From Hydractinia symbiolongicarpus (Eukaryota; Cnidaria; Hydrozoa; Anthoathecata; Hydractiniidae), in assembly GCF_029227915.1 (NCBI RefSeq), contig NC_079886.1, positions 26,824,501-26,888,500 on the forward strand: a DNA stretch of 64,000 bases, read 5' to 3'. The translations under genes were made by a program, and so were the position numbers. Below, piece after piece: positions 49,097 through 61,869 of the stretch. The notes beneath the pieces are model-generated. The model saw nothing but the letters and a program-made list of their open reading frames with translations. It was not told where the DNA came from and did no database searches. Position 1 is the stretch's first letter. Every line of letters begins with the position of its first letter.

Positions 49097-50819
49097 AAAC
49101 TAATTTAAAAAATCGTTCGGGAAATGAGTTTACTCCCAGTTTACTTTCTTTGTATACATTCGACTATACGGGTCAAGGCCGGGATTTACGGCAAATCGTG
49201 GGTTTTCGTTTGCCGGCGATTAAACTCCTTTTATACAGCGTCTCATCAAAAATGAAATCATTTTTTGAAACTACAAGTCTCATGCGTTTTAGTGGTGAAA
49301 AAATAATTTAAAGAATCGTTTGGGAAATGAGTTTACTCCCTTTGTACTTTCTTTGTATACTTTTCACTGTACGGGCCGAGTCCCTGATATACGGAAAAGC
49401 GCGGGATTTCGTTTGCCGGCGATTAAACTCCTTTTATTCAGCGTCTCATCAAGAATGAAATTATTTTTGAAAACTGCAAGTCTCATGCGTTTTAGTTGTG
49501 AAAAAATAATTTAAAGAATCGTTCGGGAAGTGAGTTTACTCCCTGGGTACTTTCTTTGTATACTTTTGACTATACGGGCCGAGTCCGGGATTTACGGGAA
49601 ATTGCGGGTTTTCGTTTGCCGACGATTAAACTCCTTTTATTCAGCGTCTCATCAAAAATGAAATCGTTTTTGAAAACTACAAGCCTTATGCGTTTTACTG
49701 GTAAAAAACTAATTTAAAAAATCGTTCGGGAAATGAGTTTACTCCCAGTTTACTTTCTTTGTATACATTCGACTATACGGGTCAAGCCCGGGATTTACGG
49801 CAAATCGCGGGTTTTCGTTTGCCGGCGATTAAACTCCTTTTATACAGCGTCTCATCAAAAATGAAATCATTTTTTGAAACTACAAGTCTCATGCGTTTTA
49901 GTGGTGAAAAAATAATTTAAAGAATCGTTTGGGAAATGAGTTTACTCCCTTTGTACTTTCTTTGTATACTTTTCACTGTACGGGCCGAGTCCGTGATATA
50001 CGGAAAAGCGCGGGATTTCGTTTGCCGGCGATTAAACTCCTTTTATTCAGCGTCTCATCAAAAATGAAATCGTTTTTGAAAACTACAAGTCTCATGCGTT
50101 TTAGTGGTGAAAAAATAATTTAAAGAATCGTTTGGGAAATGAGTTTACTCCCTTTGTACTTTCTTTGTATACTTTTCACTGTACGGGCCGAGTCCGTGAT
50201 ATACGGAAAATCGCGGGATTTCGTTTGCCGGCGATTAAACTCCTTTTATTCAGCGTCTCATCAAAAATGAAATCATTTTTGAAAACTACAAGTCTCATGC
50301 GTTTTAGTGGTGAAGAAATAATTCAAAAAATTGTTCGGCAAATGAGTTTACTCCCTGGGTATTTTCTTTGTATATATTCGACTATACAGCCAAGCCCGGG
50401 ATTTACGGGAAATCGCGGGTTTTCGTTTGCCGGCGATTAAACTCCTTTTATTCAGCGTCTCATCAAAAATGAAATCGTTTTTGAAAACTACAAGTCTCAT
50501 GCGTTTTAGTGGTGAAAAAATAATTTAAAGAATCGTTCGGGAAATGAGTTTACTCCCCGGGTACTTTCTTTGTATACTTTTCACTGTACGGGCCGAGTCC
50601 GTGATATACGGAAAATCGCGGGATTTCGTTTGCCGGCGATTAAACTCCTTTTATTCAGCGTCTCATCAAGAATGAAATTATTTTTGAAAACTGCAAGTCT
50701 CATGCGTTTTAATGGTGAAAAAATAATTTAAAAAATTGTTCGGCAAATGAGTTTACTCCCTGGGTATTTTCTTTGTATATATTCGACTATACAGCCAAGC
50801 CCGGGATTTACGGGAAATC
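48995..50819 (+). repeat. 9-monomer unit (1825 bp), copy 1
   Basis: Marks gtcaaggccggg with aaatcgtggg (49175), gagtccctgatatacgg (49379), tttgccgacgatt (49616), aagccttatg with ttttactgg (49681-49700) and cattttttgaaac recur at an offset of 1825. Two 202-bp B copies account for 9 x 203 - 2. Its first 100 bases are shared with the end of the preceding 1014-bp unit. Confidence 0.84.
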
Positions 50820-51951
50820 GCGGGTTTTTGTTTGCCGGCGATTAAACTCCTTTTATTCAGCGTCTCATCAAAAATGAAATCGTTTTTGAAAACTACAAGT
50901 CTTATGCGTTTTAGTGGTAAAAAACTAATTTAAAAAATCGTTCGGGAAATGAGTTTACTCCCAGTTTACTTTCTTTGTATACATTCGACTATACGGGTCA
51001 AGGCCGGGATTTACGGCAAATCGTGGGTTTTCGTTTGCCGGCGATTAAACTCCTTTTATACAGCGTCTCATCAAAAATGAAATCATTTTTTGAAACTACA
51101 AGTCTCATGCGTTTTAGTGGTGAAAAAATAATTTAAAGAATCGTTTGGGAAATGAGTTTACTCCCTTTGTACTTTCTTTGTATACTTTTCACTGTACGGG
51201 CCGAGTCCCTGATATACGGAAAAGCGCGGGATTTCGTTTGCCGGCGATTAAACTCCTTTTATTCAGCGTCTCATCAAGAATGAAATTATTTTTGAAAACT
51301 GCAAGTCTCATGCGTTTTAGTGGTGAAAAAATAATTTAAAGAATCGTTCGGGAAGTGAGTTTACTCCCTGGGTACTTTCTTTGTATACTTTTGACTATAC
51401 GGGCCGAGTCCGGGATTTACGGGAAATTGCGGGTTTTCGTTTGCCGACGATTAAACTCCTTTTATTCAGCGTCTCATCAAAAATGAAATCGTTTTTGAAA
51501 ACTACAAGCCTTATGCGTTTTACTGGTAAAAAACTAATTTAAAAAATCGTTCGGGAAATGAGTTTACTCCCAGTTTACTTTCTTTGTATACATTCGACTA
51601 TACGGGTCAAGCCCGGGATTTACGGCAAATCGCGGGTTTTCGTTTGCCGGCGATTAAACTCCTTTTATACAGCGTCTCATCAAAAATGAAATCATTTTTT
51701 GAAACTACAAGTCTCATGCGTTTTAGTGGTGAAAAAATAATTTAAAGAATCGTTTGGGAAATGAGTTTACTCCCTTTGTACTTTCTTTGTATACTTTTCA
51801 CTGTACGGGCCGAGTCCGTGATATACGGAAAAGCGCGGGATTTCGTTTGCCGGCGATTAAACTCCTTTTATTCAGCGTCTCATCAAAAATGAAATCGTTT
51901 TTGAAAACTACAAGTCTCATGCGTTTTAGTGGTGAAAAAATAATTTAAAGA
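50820..51951 (+). repeat. 9-monomer unit (1825 bp), partial copy 2
   Basis: It matches 48995-50126. The left junction at about 50820 lies inside a monomer whose head is class B (tatatattcgactatacagcc) and whose tail is class A (gggtttttgtttg), an in-register chimera. The right end is where gaatcgtttggg becomes gaatcgttcggg with ccccgggtac. Confidence 0.83.
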
Positions 51952-52526
51952 ATCGTTCGGGAAATGAGTTTACTCCCCGGGTACTTTCTTTGTATACTTT
52001 TCACTGTACGGGCCGCGTCCGTGATATACGGAAAATCGCGGGATTTCGTTTGCCGGCGATTAAACTCCTTTTATTCAGCGTCTCATCAAGAATGAAATTA
52101 TTTTTGAAAACTGCAAGTCTCATGCGTTTTAGTGGTGAAAAAATAATTTAAAGAATCGTTCGGGAAGTGAGTTTACTCCCTGGGTACTTTCTTTGTATAC
52201 TTTTGACTATACGGGCCGAGTCCGGGATTTACGGGAAATTGCGGGTTTTCGTTTGCCAGCGATTAAACTCCTTTTATTCAGCGTCTCATCAAAAATGAAA
52301 TCGTTTTTGAAAACTACAAGTCTTATGCGTTTTAGTGGTAAAAAACTAATTTAAAAAATCGTTCGGGAAATGAGTTTACTCCCAGTTTACTTTCTTTGTA
52401 TACATTCGACTATACGGGTCAAGCCCGGGATTTACGGCAAATCGCGGGTTTTCGTTTGCCGGCGATTAAACTCCTTTTATACAGCGTCTCATCAAAAATG
52501 AAATCATTTTTTGAAATTACAAGTCT

Positions 52527-53422
52527 CATGCGTTTTAGTGGTGAAAAAATAATTTAAAGAATCGTTTGGGAAATGAGTTTACTCCCTTTGTACTTTCTTT
52601 GTATACTTTTCACTGTACGGGCCGAGTCCGTGATATACGGAAAAGCGCGGGATTTCGTTTGCCGGCGATTAAAGTCCTTTTATTCAGCGTCTCATCAAAA
52701 ATGAAATCGTTTTTGAAAACTACAAGTCTCATGCGTTTTAGTGGTGAAAAAATAATTTAAAGAATCGTTTGGGAAATGAGTTTACTCCCTGGGTACTTTC
52801 TTTGTATACTTTTCACTGTACGGGCCGAGTCCGTGATATTCGGAAAATCGCGGGATTTCGTTTGCCGGCGATTAAACTCCTTTTATTCAGCGTCTCATCA
52901 AAAATGAAATCATTTTTGAAAACTACAAGTCTCATGCGTTTTAGTGGTGAAGAAATAATTCAAAAAATCGTTCGGCAAATGAGTTTACTCCCTGGGTATT
53001 TTTTTTGTATACATTCGACTATACAGCCAAGCCCGGGATTTACGGGAAATCGCGGGTTTTCGTTTGCCGGCGATTAAACTCCTTTTATTCAGCGTCTCAT
53101 CAAAAACGAAATCATTTTTGAAAACTACAAGTCTCATGCGTTTTAGTGGTGAAAAAAAAAATTTAGAGAATCGTTCGGGAAATGAGTTTACTCCCCGGGT
53201 ACTTTCTTTGTATACTTTTCACTGTACGGGCCGAGTCCGTGATATACGGAAAATCGCGGGACTTCGTTTGCCGGCGATTAAACTCCTTTTATTCAGCGTC
53301 TCATCAAGAATGAAATTATTTTTGAAAACTGCAAGTCTCATGCGTTTTAGTGGTGAAAAAATAATTTAAAGAATCGTTCGGGAAGTGAGTTTACTCCCTG
53401 GGTACTTTCTTTGTATACTTTT
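52527..53422 (+). repeat. Dispersed partner of 43600-44495
   Basis: Offset 8927 throughout. It ends with the ten-adenine D copy near 53151, one of only four such copies I found in the window (31107, 42600, 44226, 53151). Private changes include taaagtcctttt near 52671, gatattcggaaaatc near 52837 and tattttttttgtatac near 52999. Confidence 0.78.
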
Positions 53423-54183
53423 AACTATACGGGCCGAGTCCGGGATTTACGGGAAATTGCGGGTTTTCGTTTGCCGGCTATTAAACTCCTTTTATTCAGC
53501 GTCTCATCAAAAATGAAATCGTTTTTGAAAACTACAAGTCTTATGCGTTTTAGTGGTAAAAAATTAATTTAAAAAATCGTTCGGGAAATGAGTTTACTCC
53601 CAGTTTACTTTCTTTGTATACATTTGACTATACGGGTCAAGCCCGGGATATACGGAAAATCGCGGGTTTTCGTTTGCCGGCGATTAAACTCCCTTTATTC
53701 AGCGTCTCATCAAAAATGAAATAATTTTTGAAAACTACAAGTCTCATGCGTTTTAGTGGTGAAAAATAAATTTAAAGAATCCTTTGGGAAATGAGTTTAC
53801 TCCCTGGGTACTTTCTTTGCATACTTTTCACTGTACGGGCCGAGTCCGTGATATACGGGAAATCGCGGGTTTTCGTTTGCCGTCGATTAAACTCCTTCTA
53901 TTCAGCGTCTCATCAAAAATTAAATCATTTTTGAAAACTACAAGTCTCATGCGTTTTAGTGGTGAAGAAATAATTCAAAAAATCGTTTGGCAAATGAGTT
54001 TACTCCCTGGGTATTTTCTTTGTATACTTTTCACTGTACGGGCCGAGTCCGTGATATACGGAAAATCGCAGGATTTCGTTTGCCGGCGATTAAACTCCTT
54101 TTATTCAGCGTCTCATCAAAAACGAAATCATTTTTGAAAACTAAAAGTCTCATGCGTTTTAGTGGTGAAAAAATAATTTAAAG
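53423..54183 (+). repeat. Transitional A/C/D monomers between blocks
   Basis: Roughly four monomers with private variants: ttttaactatacgggcc near 53420, ggctattaaactcc near 53477, a C head with a D-like core (gcccgggatatacggaaaatc near 53643), tttgcatactttt near 53817, tgccgtcgattaaactccttct near 53879, and aaattaaatcattt near 53918. I see no local duplication. The density of private changes is higher than in neighbouring units. Confidence 0.7.
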
Positions 54184-55400
54184 AATCGCTTGGGAAATGA
54201 GTTTACTCCCTGGGTACTTTCTTTGTATACTTTTCACTGTACGGGCCGAGTCCGTGATATACGGAAAATCGCGGGATTTCGTTTGCCGGCGATTAAACTC
54301 CTTTTATTCAGCGTCTTATCAAAAACGAAATCATTTTTGAAAACTCTAAGTCTCATGCGTTTTAGTGGTGAAAAAATAATTTAAAGAATCGTTTGGGAAA
54401 TGAGTTTACTCCCTGGGTACTTTCTTTGTATACTTTTCACTGTACGGGCCGAGTCCGTGATATACGGAAAATCGCAGGATTTCGTTTGCCGGCGATTAAA
54501 CTCCTTTTATTCAGCGTCTCATCAAAAATGAAATCATTTTTGAAAACTACAAGTCTCATGCGTTTTAGTGGTGAAAAAATAATTTAAAGAATCGTTTGGG
54601 AAATGAGTTTACTCCCTGGTTATTTTCTTTGTATACATTCGACTATACGGCCAAGCCTGGGATTTACGGGAAATCGCGGGTTTTCGTTTGCCGGCGATTA
54701 AACTCCTTTTATTCAGCGTCTCATCAAAAACGAAATCATTTTTGAAAACTAAAAGTCCCATGCGTTTTAGTGGTGAAAAAATAATTTAAAGAATCGTTTG
54801 GGAAATGAGTTTACTCCCAGTTTACTTTCTTTGTATACATTTGACTATACGGGTCAAGCCCGGGATTTAAGGCAAATCGCGGGTTTTCGTTTGCCGGCGA
54901 TTAAACTCCTTTTATTCAGCGTCTCATCAAAAATGAAATCATTTTTAAAAACTACAAGTCTCATGCGTTTTAGTGGTGAAAAAATAATTTAAAGAATCGT
55001 TTGGGAAATGAGTTTACTCCCTGGGTACTTTCTTTGTATACTTTTCACTGTACGGGCCGAGTCCGTGATATACGGAAAATCGCGGGATTTTGTTTGCCGG
55101 CGATTAAACTCCTTTTATTCAGCGTCTCATCAAAAACAAAATCATTTTTAAAAACTACAAGTCTCATGCGTTTTAGTGGTGAAAAAATAATTTAAAGAAT
55201 CGTTTGGGAAATGGGTTTACTCCCTGCGTACTTTCTTTGTATACTTTTCACTGTACGGGCCGAGTCCGTGATATACGGAAAATCGCGGGATTTCGTTTGC
55301 CGGCGATTAAACTCCTTTTATTCAGCGTCTCATCAAAAACGAAATCATTTTTGAAAACTACAAGTCTCATGCGTTTTAGTAGTGAAAAAATAATTCAAAG
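54184..55400 (+). repeat. 6-monomer unit (1217 bp), copy 1
   Basis: Marks gaatcgcttggg, gcgtcttatcaaaaacg, gaaaactctaagtc, ctggttattttc and aagcctggg recur 1217 bp later. One 202-bp B copy gives 6 x 203 - 1. Confidence 0.85.
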
Positions 55401-55934
55401 AATCGCTTGGGAAATGAGTTTACTCTCTGGGTACTTTCTTTGTATACTTTTCACTGTACGAACCGAGTCCGTGATATACGGAAAATCGCGGGATTTCGTT
55501 TGCCGGCGATTAAACTCCTTTTATTCAGCGTCTTATCAAAAACGAAATCATTTTTGAAAACTCTAAGTCTCATGCGTTTTAGTGGTGAAAAAATAATTTA
55601 AAGAATCGTTTGGGAAATGAGTTTACTCCCTGGGTACTTTCTTTGTATACTTTTCACTGTACGGGCCGAGTCCGTGATATACGGAAAATCGCAGGATTTC
55701 GTTTGCCGGCGATTAAACTCCTTTTATTCAGCGTCTCATCAAAAATGAAATCATTTTTGAAAACTACAAGTCTCATGCGTTTTAGTGGTGAAAAAATAAT
55801 TTAAAGAATCGTTTGGGAAATGAGTTTACTCCCTGGTTATTTTCTTTGTATACATTCGACTATACGGCCAAGCCTGGGATTTACGGGAAATCGCGGGTTT
55901 TCGTTTGCCGGCGATTAAACTCCTTTTATTCAGC
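55401..55934 (+). repeat. 6-monomer unit (1217 bp), partial copy 2
   Basis: It repeats 54184 onward until about 55934, where cagcgtctcatc is replaced by cagcaactcatc. Private differences include ttactctctggg near 55421 and tacgaaccgagtcc near 55458. Confidence 0.82.
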
Positions 55935-56004
55935 AACTCATCAAAAATGAAATCATTTTTGAAAACTACAAGTCTCATGCGTTTTAGTGGTGAAAAAATA
56001 ATTT

Positions 56005-57627
56005 AAAGAATCGTTCGGGAAGTGAGTTAACTCCCTGGGTACTTTCTTTGTATACTTTTGACTATACGGGCCGAGTCCGGGATTTACGGGAAATTGCGGG
56101 TTTTCGTTTGCCGGCGATTAAACTCCTTTTATTCAGCGTCTCATCAAAAATGAAATCGTTTCTGAAAACTACATGTCTCATGTGTTTTAGTGGTAAAAAA
56201 TTAATTTAAAAAATCGTTCGGGAAATGAGTTTACTCCCTGTTTACTTTCTTTGTATACATTTGACTATACGGGTCAAGCCCGGGATTTACGGCAAATCGC
56301 GGGTTTTCGTTTGCCGGCGATTAAACTCCTTTTATTCAGCGTCTCATCAAAAATGAAATCATTTTTAAAAACTACAAGTCTCATGCGTTTTAGTGGTGAA
56401 AAAATAATTTAAAGAATCGTTTGGGAAATGAGTTTACTCCCTGGGTACTTTCTTTGTATACTTTTCACTGTACGGGCCGAGTCCGTGATATACGGAAAAT
56501 CGCGGGATTTCGTTTGCCGGCGATTAAACTCCTTTTATTCAGCGGCTCATCAAAAATGAAATCATTTTTGAAAACTACAAGTCTCATGCATTTTAGTGGT
56601 GAAGAAATAATTCAAAAAATCGTTCGGCAAATGAGTTTACTCCCTGGGTGTTTTCTTTGTATACATTCGACTATACGGCCAAGCCCGGGATTTACGGGAA
56701 ATCGCGGGTTTTCGTTTGCCGGCGATTAAACTCCTTTTATTCAGCGTCTCATCAAAAACGAAATCATTTTTGAAAACTACAAGTCTCATGCGTTTTAGTG
56801 GTGAAAAAATAATTTAAAGAATCGTTCGGGAAATGAGTTTACTCCCCGGGTACTTTCTTTGTATACTTTTCACTGTACGGGCCGAGTCCGTGATATACGG
56901 AAAATCGCGGGATTTCGTTTGCCGGCGATTAAACTCCTTTTATTCAGCGTCTCATCAAGAATGAAATTATTTTTCAAAACTGCAAGTCTCATGCGTTTTA
57001 GTGGTGAAAAAATAATTTAAAGAATCGTTCGGAAAGTGAGTTTACACCCTGGGTACTTTCTTTGTATACTTTTGACTATACGGGCCGAGTCCGGGATTTA
57101 CGGGAAATTGCGGGTTTTCGTTTGCCGGCGATTAAACTCCTTTTATTCAGCGTCTCATCAAAAATGAAATCGTTTTTGAAAACTACAAGTCTTATGCGTT
57201 TTAGTGGTAAAAAATTAATTTAAAAAATCGTTCGGGAAAAGAGTTTACTCCCAGTTTACTTTCTTTGTATACATTTGACTATACGGGTCAAGCCCGGGAT
57301 TTACGGCAAATCGCGGGTTTTCGTTTGCCGGCGATTAAACTCCTTTTATTCAGCGTCTCATCAAAAATGAAATCATTTTTGAAAACTACAAGTCTCATGC
57401 GTTTTAATGGTGAAGAAATAATTTAAAGAATCGTTTGGGAAATCAGTTTACTCCCTGGGTACTTTCTTTGTATACTTTTCACTGTACGGGCCGAGTCCGT
57501 GATATACGGAAAATCGCGGGATTTCGTTTGCCGGCGATTAAACTCCTTTTATTCAGCGTCTCATCAAAAACGAAATCATTTTTGAAAACTACAAGTCTCA
57601 TGCGTTTTAGTGGTGAAAAAATAATTT
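56005..57627 (+). repeat. 8-monomer unit (1623 bp), copy 1
   Basis: Order of marks: gggaagtgagttaactcc, aatcgtttctgaaaactacatg with tgtgttttag, a C copy, a D copy ending gaagaaataattcaa, a 202-bp B copy, ccccgggtac with aagaatgaaattattt, an A copy and a C copy. The same series restarts at 57628. One B copy gives 8 x 203 - 1. Confidence 0.84.
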
Positions 57628-59136
57628 AAAGAATCGTTCGGGAAGTGAGTTAACTCCCTGGGTACTTTCTTTGTATACTTTTGACTATACGGGCCCAGTC
57701 CGGGACTTACGGGAAATTGCGGGTTTTCGTTTGCCGGCGATTAAACTCCTTTTATTCAGCGTCTCATCAAAAATGAAATCGTTTCTGAAAACTACATGTC
57801 TTATGTGTTTTAGTGGTAAAAAATTAATTTAAAAAATCGTTCGGGAAATGAGTTTACTCCCAGTTTACTTTCTTTGTATACATTTGATTATACGGGTCAA
57901 GCCCGGGATTTACGGCAAATCGCGGGTTTTCGTTTGCCGGCGATTAAACTCCTTTTATTCAGCGTCTCATCAAAAATGAAATCATTTTTAAAAACTACAA
58001 GTCTCATGCGTTTTAGTGGTGAAAAAATAATTTAAAGAATCGTTTGGGAAATGAGTTTACTCCCTGGGTACTTTCTTTGTATACTTTTCACTGTACGGGC
58101 CGAGTCCGTGATATACGGAAAATCGCGGGATTTCGTTTGCCGGCGATTAAACTCCTTTTATTCAGCGTCTCATCAAAAATGAAATCATTTTTGAAAACTA
58201 CAAGTCTCATGCGTTTTAGTGGTGAAGAAATAATTCAAAAAATTGTTCGGCAAATGAGTTTACTCCCTGGGTATTTTCTTTGTATACATTTGACTATACG
58301 GCCAAGCCCGGGATTTACGGGAAATCGCGGGTTTTCGTTTGCCGGCGATTAAACTCCTTTTATTCAGCGTCTCATCAAAAACGAAATCATTTTTGAAAAC
58401 TACAAGTCTCATGCGTTTTATTGGTGAAAAAATAATTTAAAGAATCGTTCGGGAAATGAGTTTACTCCCCGGGTACTTTCTTTGTAAACTTTTCACTGTA
58501 CGGGCCGAGTCCGTGATATACGGAATATCGCGGGATTTCGTTTGCCGGCGATTAAACTCCTTTTATTCAGCGTCTCATCAAGAATGAAATTATTTTTGAA
58601 AACTGCAAGTCTCATGCGTTTTAGTGGTGAAAAAATAATTTAAAGAATCGTTCGGGAAGTGAGTTTACTCCCTGGGTACTTTCTTTGTATACTTTTGACT
58701 ATACGGGCCGAGTCCGGGATTTACGGGAAATTGCGGGTTTTCGTTTGCCGGCGATTAAACTCCTTTTATTCAGCGTCTCATCAAAAATGAAATCGTTTTT
58801 GAAAACTACAAGTCTTATGCGTTTTAGTGGTAAAAAATTAATTTAAAAAATCGTTCGGGAAATGAGTTTACTCCCAGTTTACTTTCTTTGTATACATTTG
58901 ACTATACGGGTCAAGCCCGGGATTTACGGCAAATCGCGGGTTTTCGTTTGCCGGCGATTAAACTCCTTTTATTCAGCGTTTCATCAAAAATGAAATCATT
59001 TTTGGAAACTACAAGTCTCATGCGTTTTAGTGGCGAAGAAATAATTTAAAGAATCGTTTGGGAAATGAGTTTACTCCCTGGTTACTTTCTTTGTATACTT
59101 TTCACTGTACGGGCCGAGTCCGTGATATACGGAAAA
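57628..59136 (+). repeat. 8-monomer unit (1623 bp), copy 2
   Basis: It matches 56005 onward until about 59136. Private differences include cgggcccagtccgggactta near 57681, catttgattatacgg near 57881, tgtaaacttttcac near 58485 with acggaatatcg near 58520, and tttcatcaaaa near 58979. Confidence 0.82.
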
Positions 59137-60650
59137 TCGCGGGTTTTCGTTTGCCGGCGATTAAACTCCTTTTATTCAGCGTCTCATCAAAAATGAAATC
59201 ATTTTTGAAAACTACAAGTCTCATGCGTTTTAGTGGTGAAGAAATAATTTAAAAAATCGTTCGGCATATTGAGTTTACTCCCTGGGTATTTTCTTTGTTT
59301 ACATTCGACTATACGGCCAAGCCCGGGATTTACGGGAAATCGCGGGTTTTCGTTTGCCGGCGATTAAACTCCTTTTATTCAGCGTCTCATCAAAAACGAA
59401 ATCATTTTTGAAAACTAAAAGTCTTATGCGTTTTAGTGGTAAAAAATTAACTTAAAAAATCGTTCGGGAAATGAGTTTACTACCAGTTTACTTTCTTTGT
59501 ATACATTTGACTATACGGGTCAAGCCCGGGATTTACGGCAAATCGCGGGTTTTCGTTTGCCGGCGATTAAACTCCTTTTATTCAGCGTCTCATTAAAAAT
59601 GAAATCTTTTTTGAAAACTACAAGTCTCATGCGTTTTAGTGGTGAAAAAATAATTTAAAGAATCGTTCGGGAAATGAGTTTACTCCCCGGGTACTTTCTT
59701 TGTAAACTTTTCACTGTACGGGCCGAGTCCGTGATATACGGAATATCGCGGGATTTCGTTTGCCGGCGATTAAACTCCTTTTATTCAGCGTCTCATCAAA
59801 AATGAAATCATTTTTGAAAACTACAAGTCTCATGCGTTCTAGTGGTGAAAAATGATTTAAAGAATCGTTCGAGTAGTGATTTTAATCCCTGGGTACTTTC
59901 TTTGTATACTTTTGACTATACGGGTCAAGCCCGGGATTTACGGCAAATCGCGGGTTTTCGTTTCCCGGCGATTAAACTCCTTTTATTCAGCGTCTCATCC
60001 TACAAGTCTCATGCGTTTTAGTGGTGAAGAAATAATTTAAAAAATCGTTCGGCAAATGAGTTTACTCCCTGGGTATTTTCTTTGTTTACATTCGACTATA
60101 CGGCCAAGCCCGGGATTTACGGGAAATCGCGGGTTTTCGTTTGCCGGCGATTAAACTCCTTTTATTCAGCGTCTCATCAAAAACGAAATCATTTTTGAAA
60201 ACTAAAAGTCTTATGCGTTTTAGTGGTAAAAAATTAACTTAAAAAATCGTTCGGGAAATGAGTTTACTACCAGTTTACTTTCTTTATATACATTTGACTA
60301 TACGGGTCAAGCCCGGGATTTACGGCAAATCGCGGGTTTTCGTTTGCCGGCGATTAAACTCCTTTTATTCAGCGTCTCATTAAAAATGAAATCATTTTTG
60401 AAAACTTCAAGTCTCATGCGTTTTAGTGGTGAAGAAATAATTTAAAAAATCGTTCGGCAAATGAGTTTACTCCCTGGGTATTTTCTTTGTATACATTCGA
60501 CTATACGGCCAAGCCCGGGATTTACGGGAAATCGCGGGTTTTCGTTTGCCGGCGATTAAACTCCTTTTATTCAGCGTCTCATTAAAAATGAAATCATTTT
60601 TGAAAACTACAAGTCTCATGCGTTTTAGTGGTGATAAAATAATTTAAAAA
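59137..60650 (+). repeat. Divergent B/C/D zone with a 4-monomer duplication
   Basis: The series B with tttgtttacattcg, a C copy with ttactaccagtttac, and a copy ending cattaaaaatg appears from about 59233 and again from about 60021. The spacing is 787-788 bp, short of 812 mainly because of a 23-bp deletion near 60000. Private forms include ggcatattgag (59265) and gttctagtggtgaaaaatgattt with cgagtagtgattttaatcc (59836-59886). Confidence 0.76.
59935..60020 (+). repeat. Monomer segment lacking the 22-bp dyad
   Basis: Around 59990-60010 the sequence reads gtctcatcctacaagtctc. Compared with other monomers, 23 bases between catc and ctacaag are gone, which removes the whole dyad and little else. 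It is the only copy without the dyad that I noticed. Confidence 0.9.
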
Positions 60651-61869
60651 ATCGTTCGGCAAATGAGTTTACTCCCTGGGTACTTTCTTTGTATACATTC
60701 GACTATACGGCCAAGCCCGGGATTTACGGGAAATCGCGGGTTTTCGTTTGCCGGCGATTAAACTCCTTTTATTCAGCGTCTCATCAAAAACGAAATCATT
60801 TTTGAAAACTACAAGTCTTATGCGTTTTAGTGGTGAAGAAATAATTTAAAAAATCGTTCGGGAAATGAGTTTACTCCCAGTTTACTTTCTTTGTATACAT
60901 TCGACTATACGGGTCAAACCCGGGATTTACGGCAAATCGCGGGTTTTCGTTTGCCGGCGATTAAACTCCTTTTATTCGGCGTCTCATCAAAAATGAAATC
61001 ATTTTTGAAAACTACAAGTCTCATGCGTTCTAGTGGTGAAAAAATGATTTAAAGAATCGTTCGAGTAGTGATTTTACTCCCTGGGTACTTTCTTTGTATA
61101 CTTTTGACTATACGGGTCAAGCCCGGGATTTACGGCAAATCGCGGGTTTTCGTTTCCCGGCAATTAAACTCCTTTTATTCAGCGTCTCATCAAAAAATGA
61201 AATCATTTTTGAAAACTACAAGTCTCATGCGTTTTAGTGGTGAAGAAATAATTTAAAAAATCGTTCGGCAAATGAGTTTACTCCCTGGGTATTTTCTTTG
61301 TATACATTCGACTATACGGCCAAGCCCGGGATTTACGGGAAATCGCGGGTTTTCGTTTGCCGGCGATTAAACTCCTTTTATTCAGCGTCTCATCAAAAAC
61401 GAAATCATTTTTGAAAACTACAAGTCTTATGCGTTTTAGTGGTGAAGAAATAATTTAAAAAATCGTTCGGGAAATGAGATTACTCCCAGTTTACTTTCTT
61501 TGTATACATTCGACTATACTGGTCAAACCCGGGATTTACGGCAAATCGCGGGTTTTCGTTTGCCGGCGATTAAACTCCTTTTATTCGGCGTCTCATCAAA
61601 AATGAAATCATTTTTGAAAACTACAAGTCTCATGCGTTCTAGTGGTGAAAAAATGATTTAAAGAATCGTTCGAGTAGTGATTTTACTCCCTGGGTACTTT
61701 CTTTGTATACTTTTGACTATACGGGTCAAGCCCGGGATTTACGGCAAATCGCGGGTTTTCGTTTCCCGGCAATTAAACTCCTTTTATTCAGCGTCTCATC
61801 AAAAAATGAAATCATTTTTGAAAACTACAAGTCTCATGCGTTTTAGTGGTGAAGAAATAATTTAAAAAA
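60651..61869 (+). repeat. 3-monomer unit (609 bp), two copies
   Basis: Marks aagtcttatgcg with gaagaaataattt, gtcaaacccggg, attcggcgtctcatc, gcgttctagtgg, cgttcgagtagtgattttactcc and tttcccggcaattaaac occur at 60.8-61.15 kb and again 609 bp later. A third, partly changed copy starts near 61870 (tttgtttacattcgactaaacgg). Confidence 0.84.

Noticed and set aside
53640-53660. Possible new monomer class (gcccgggatatacggaaaatc)
   Set aside because: A single copy that is simply a C head joined to a D core. It is better treated as a chimera than as a class.
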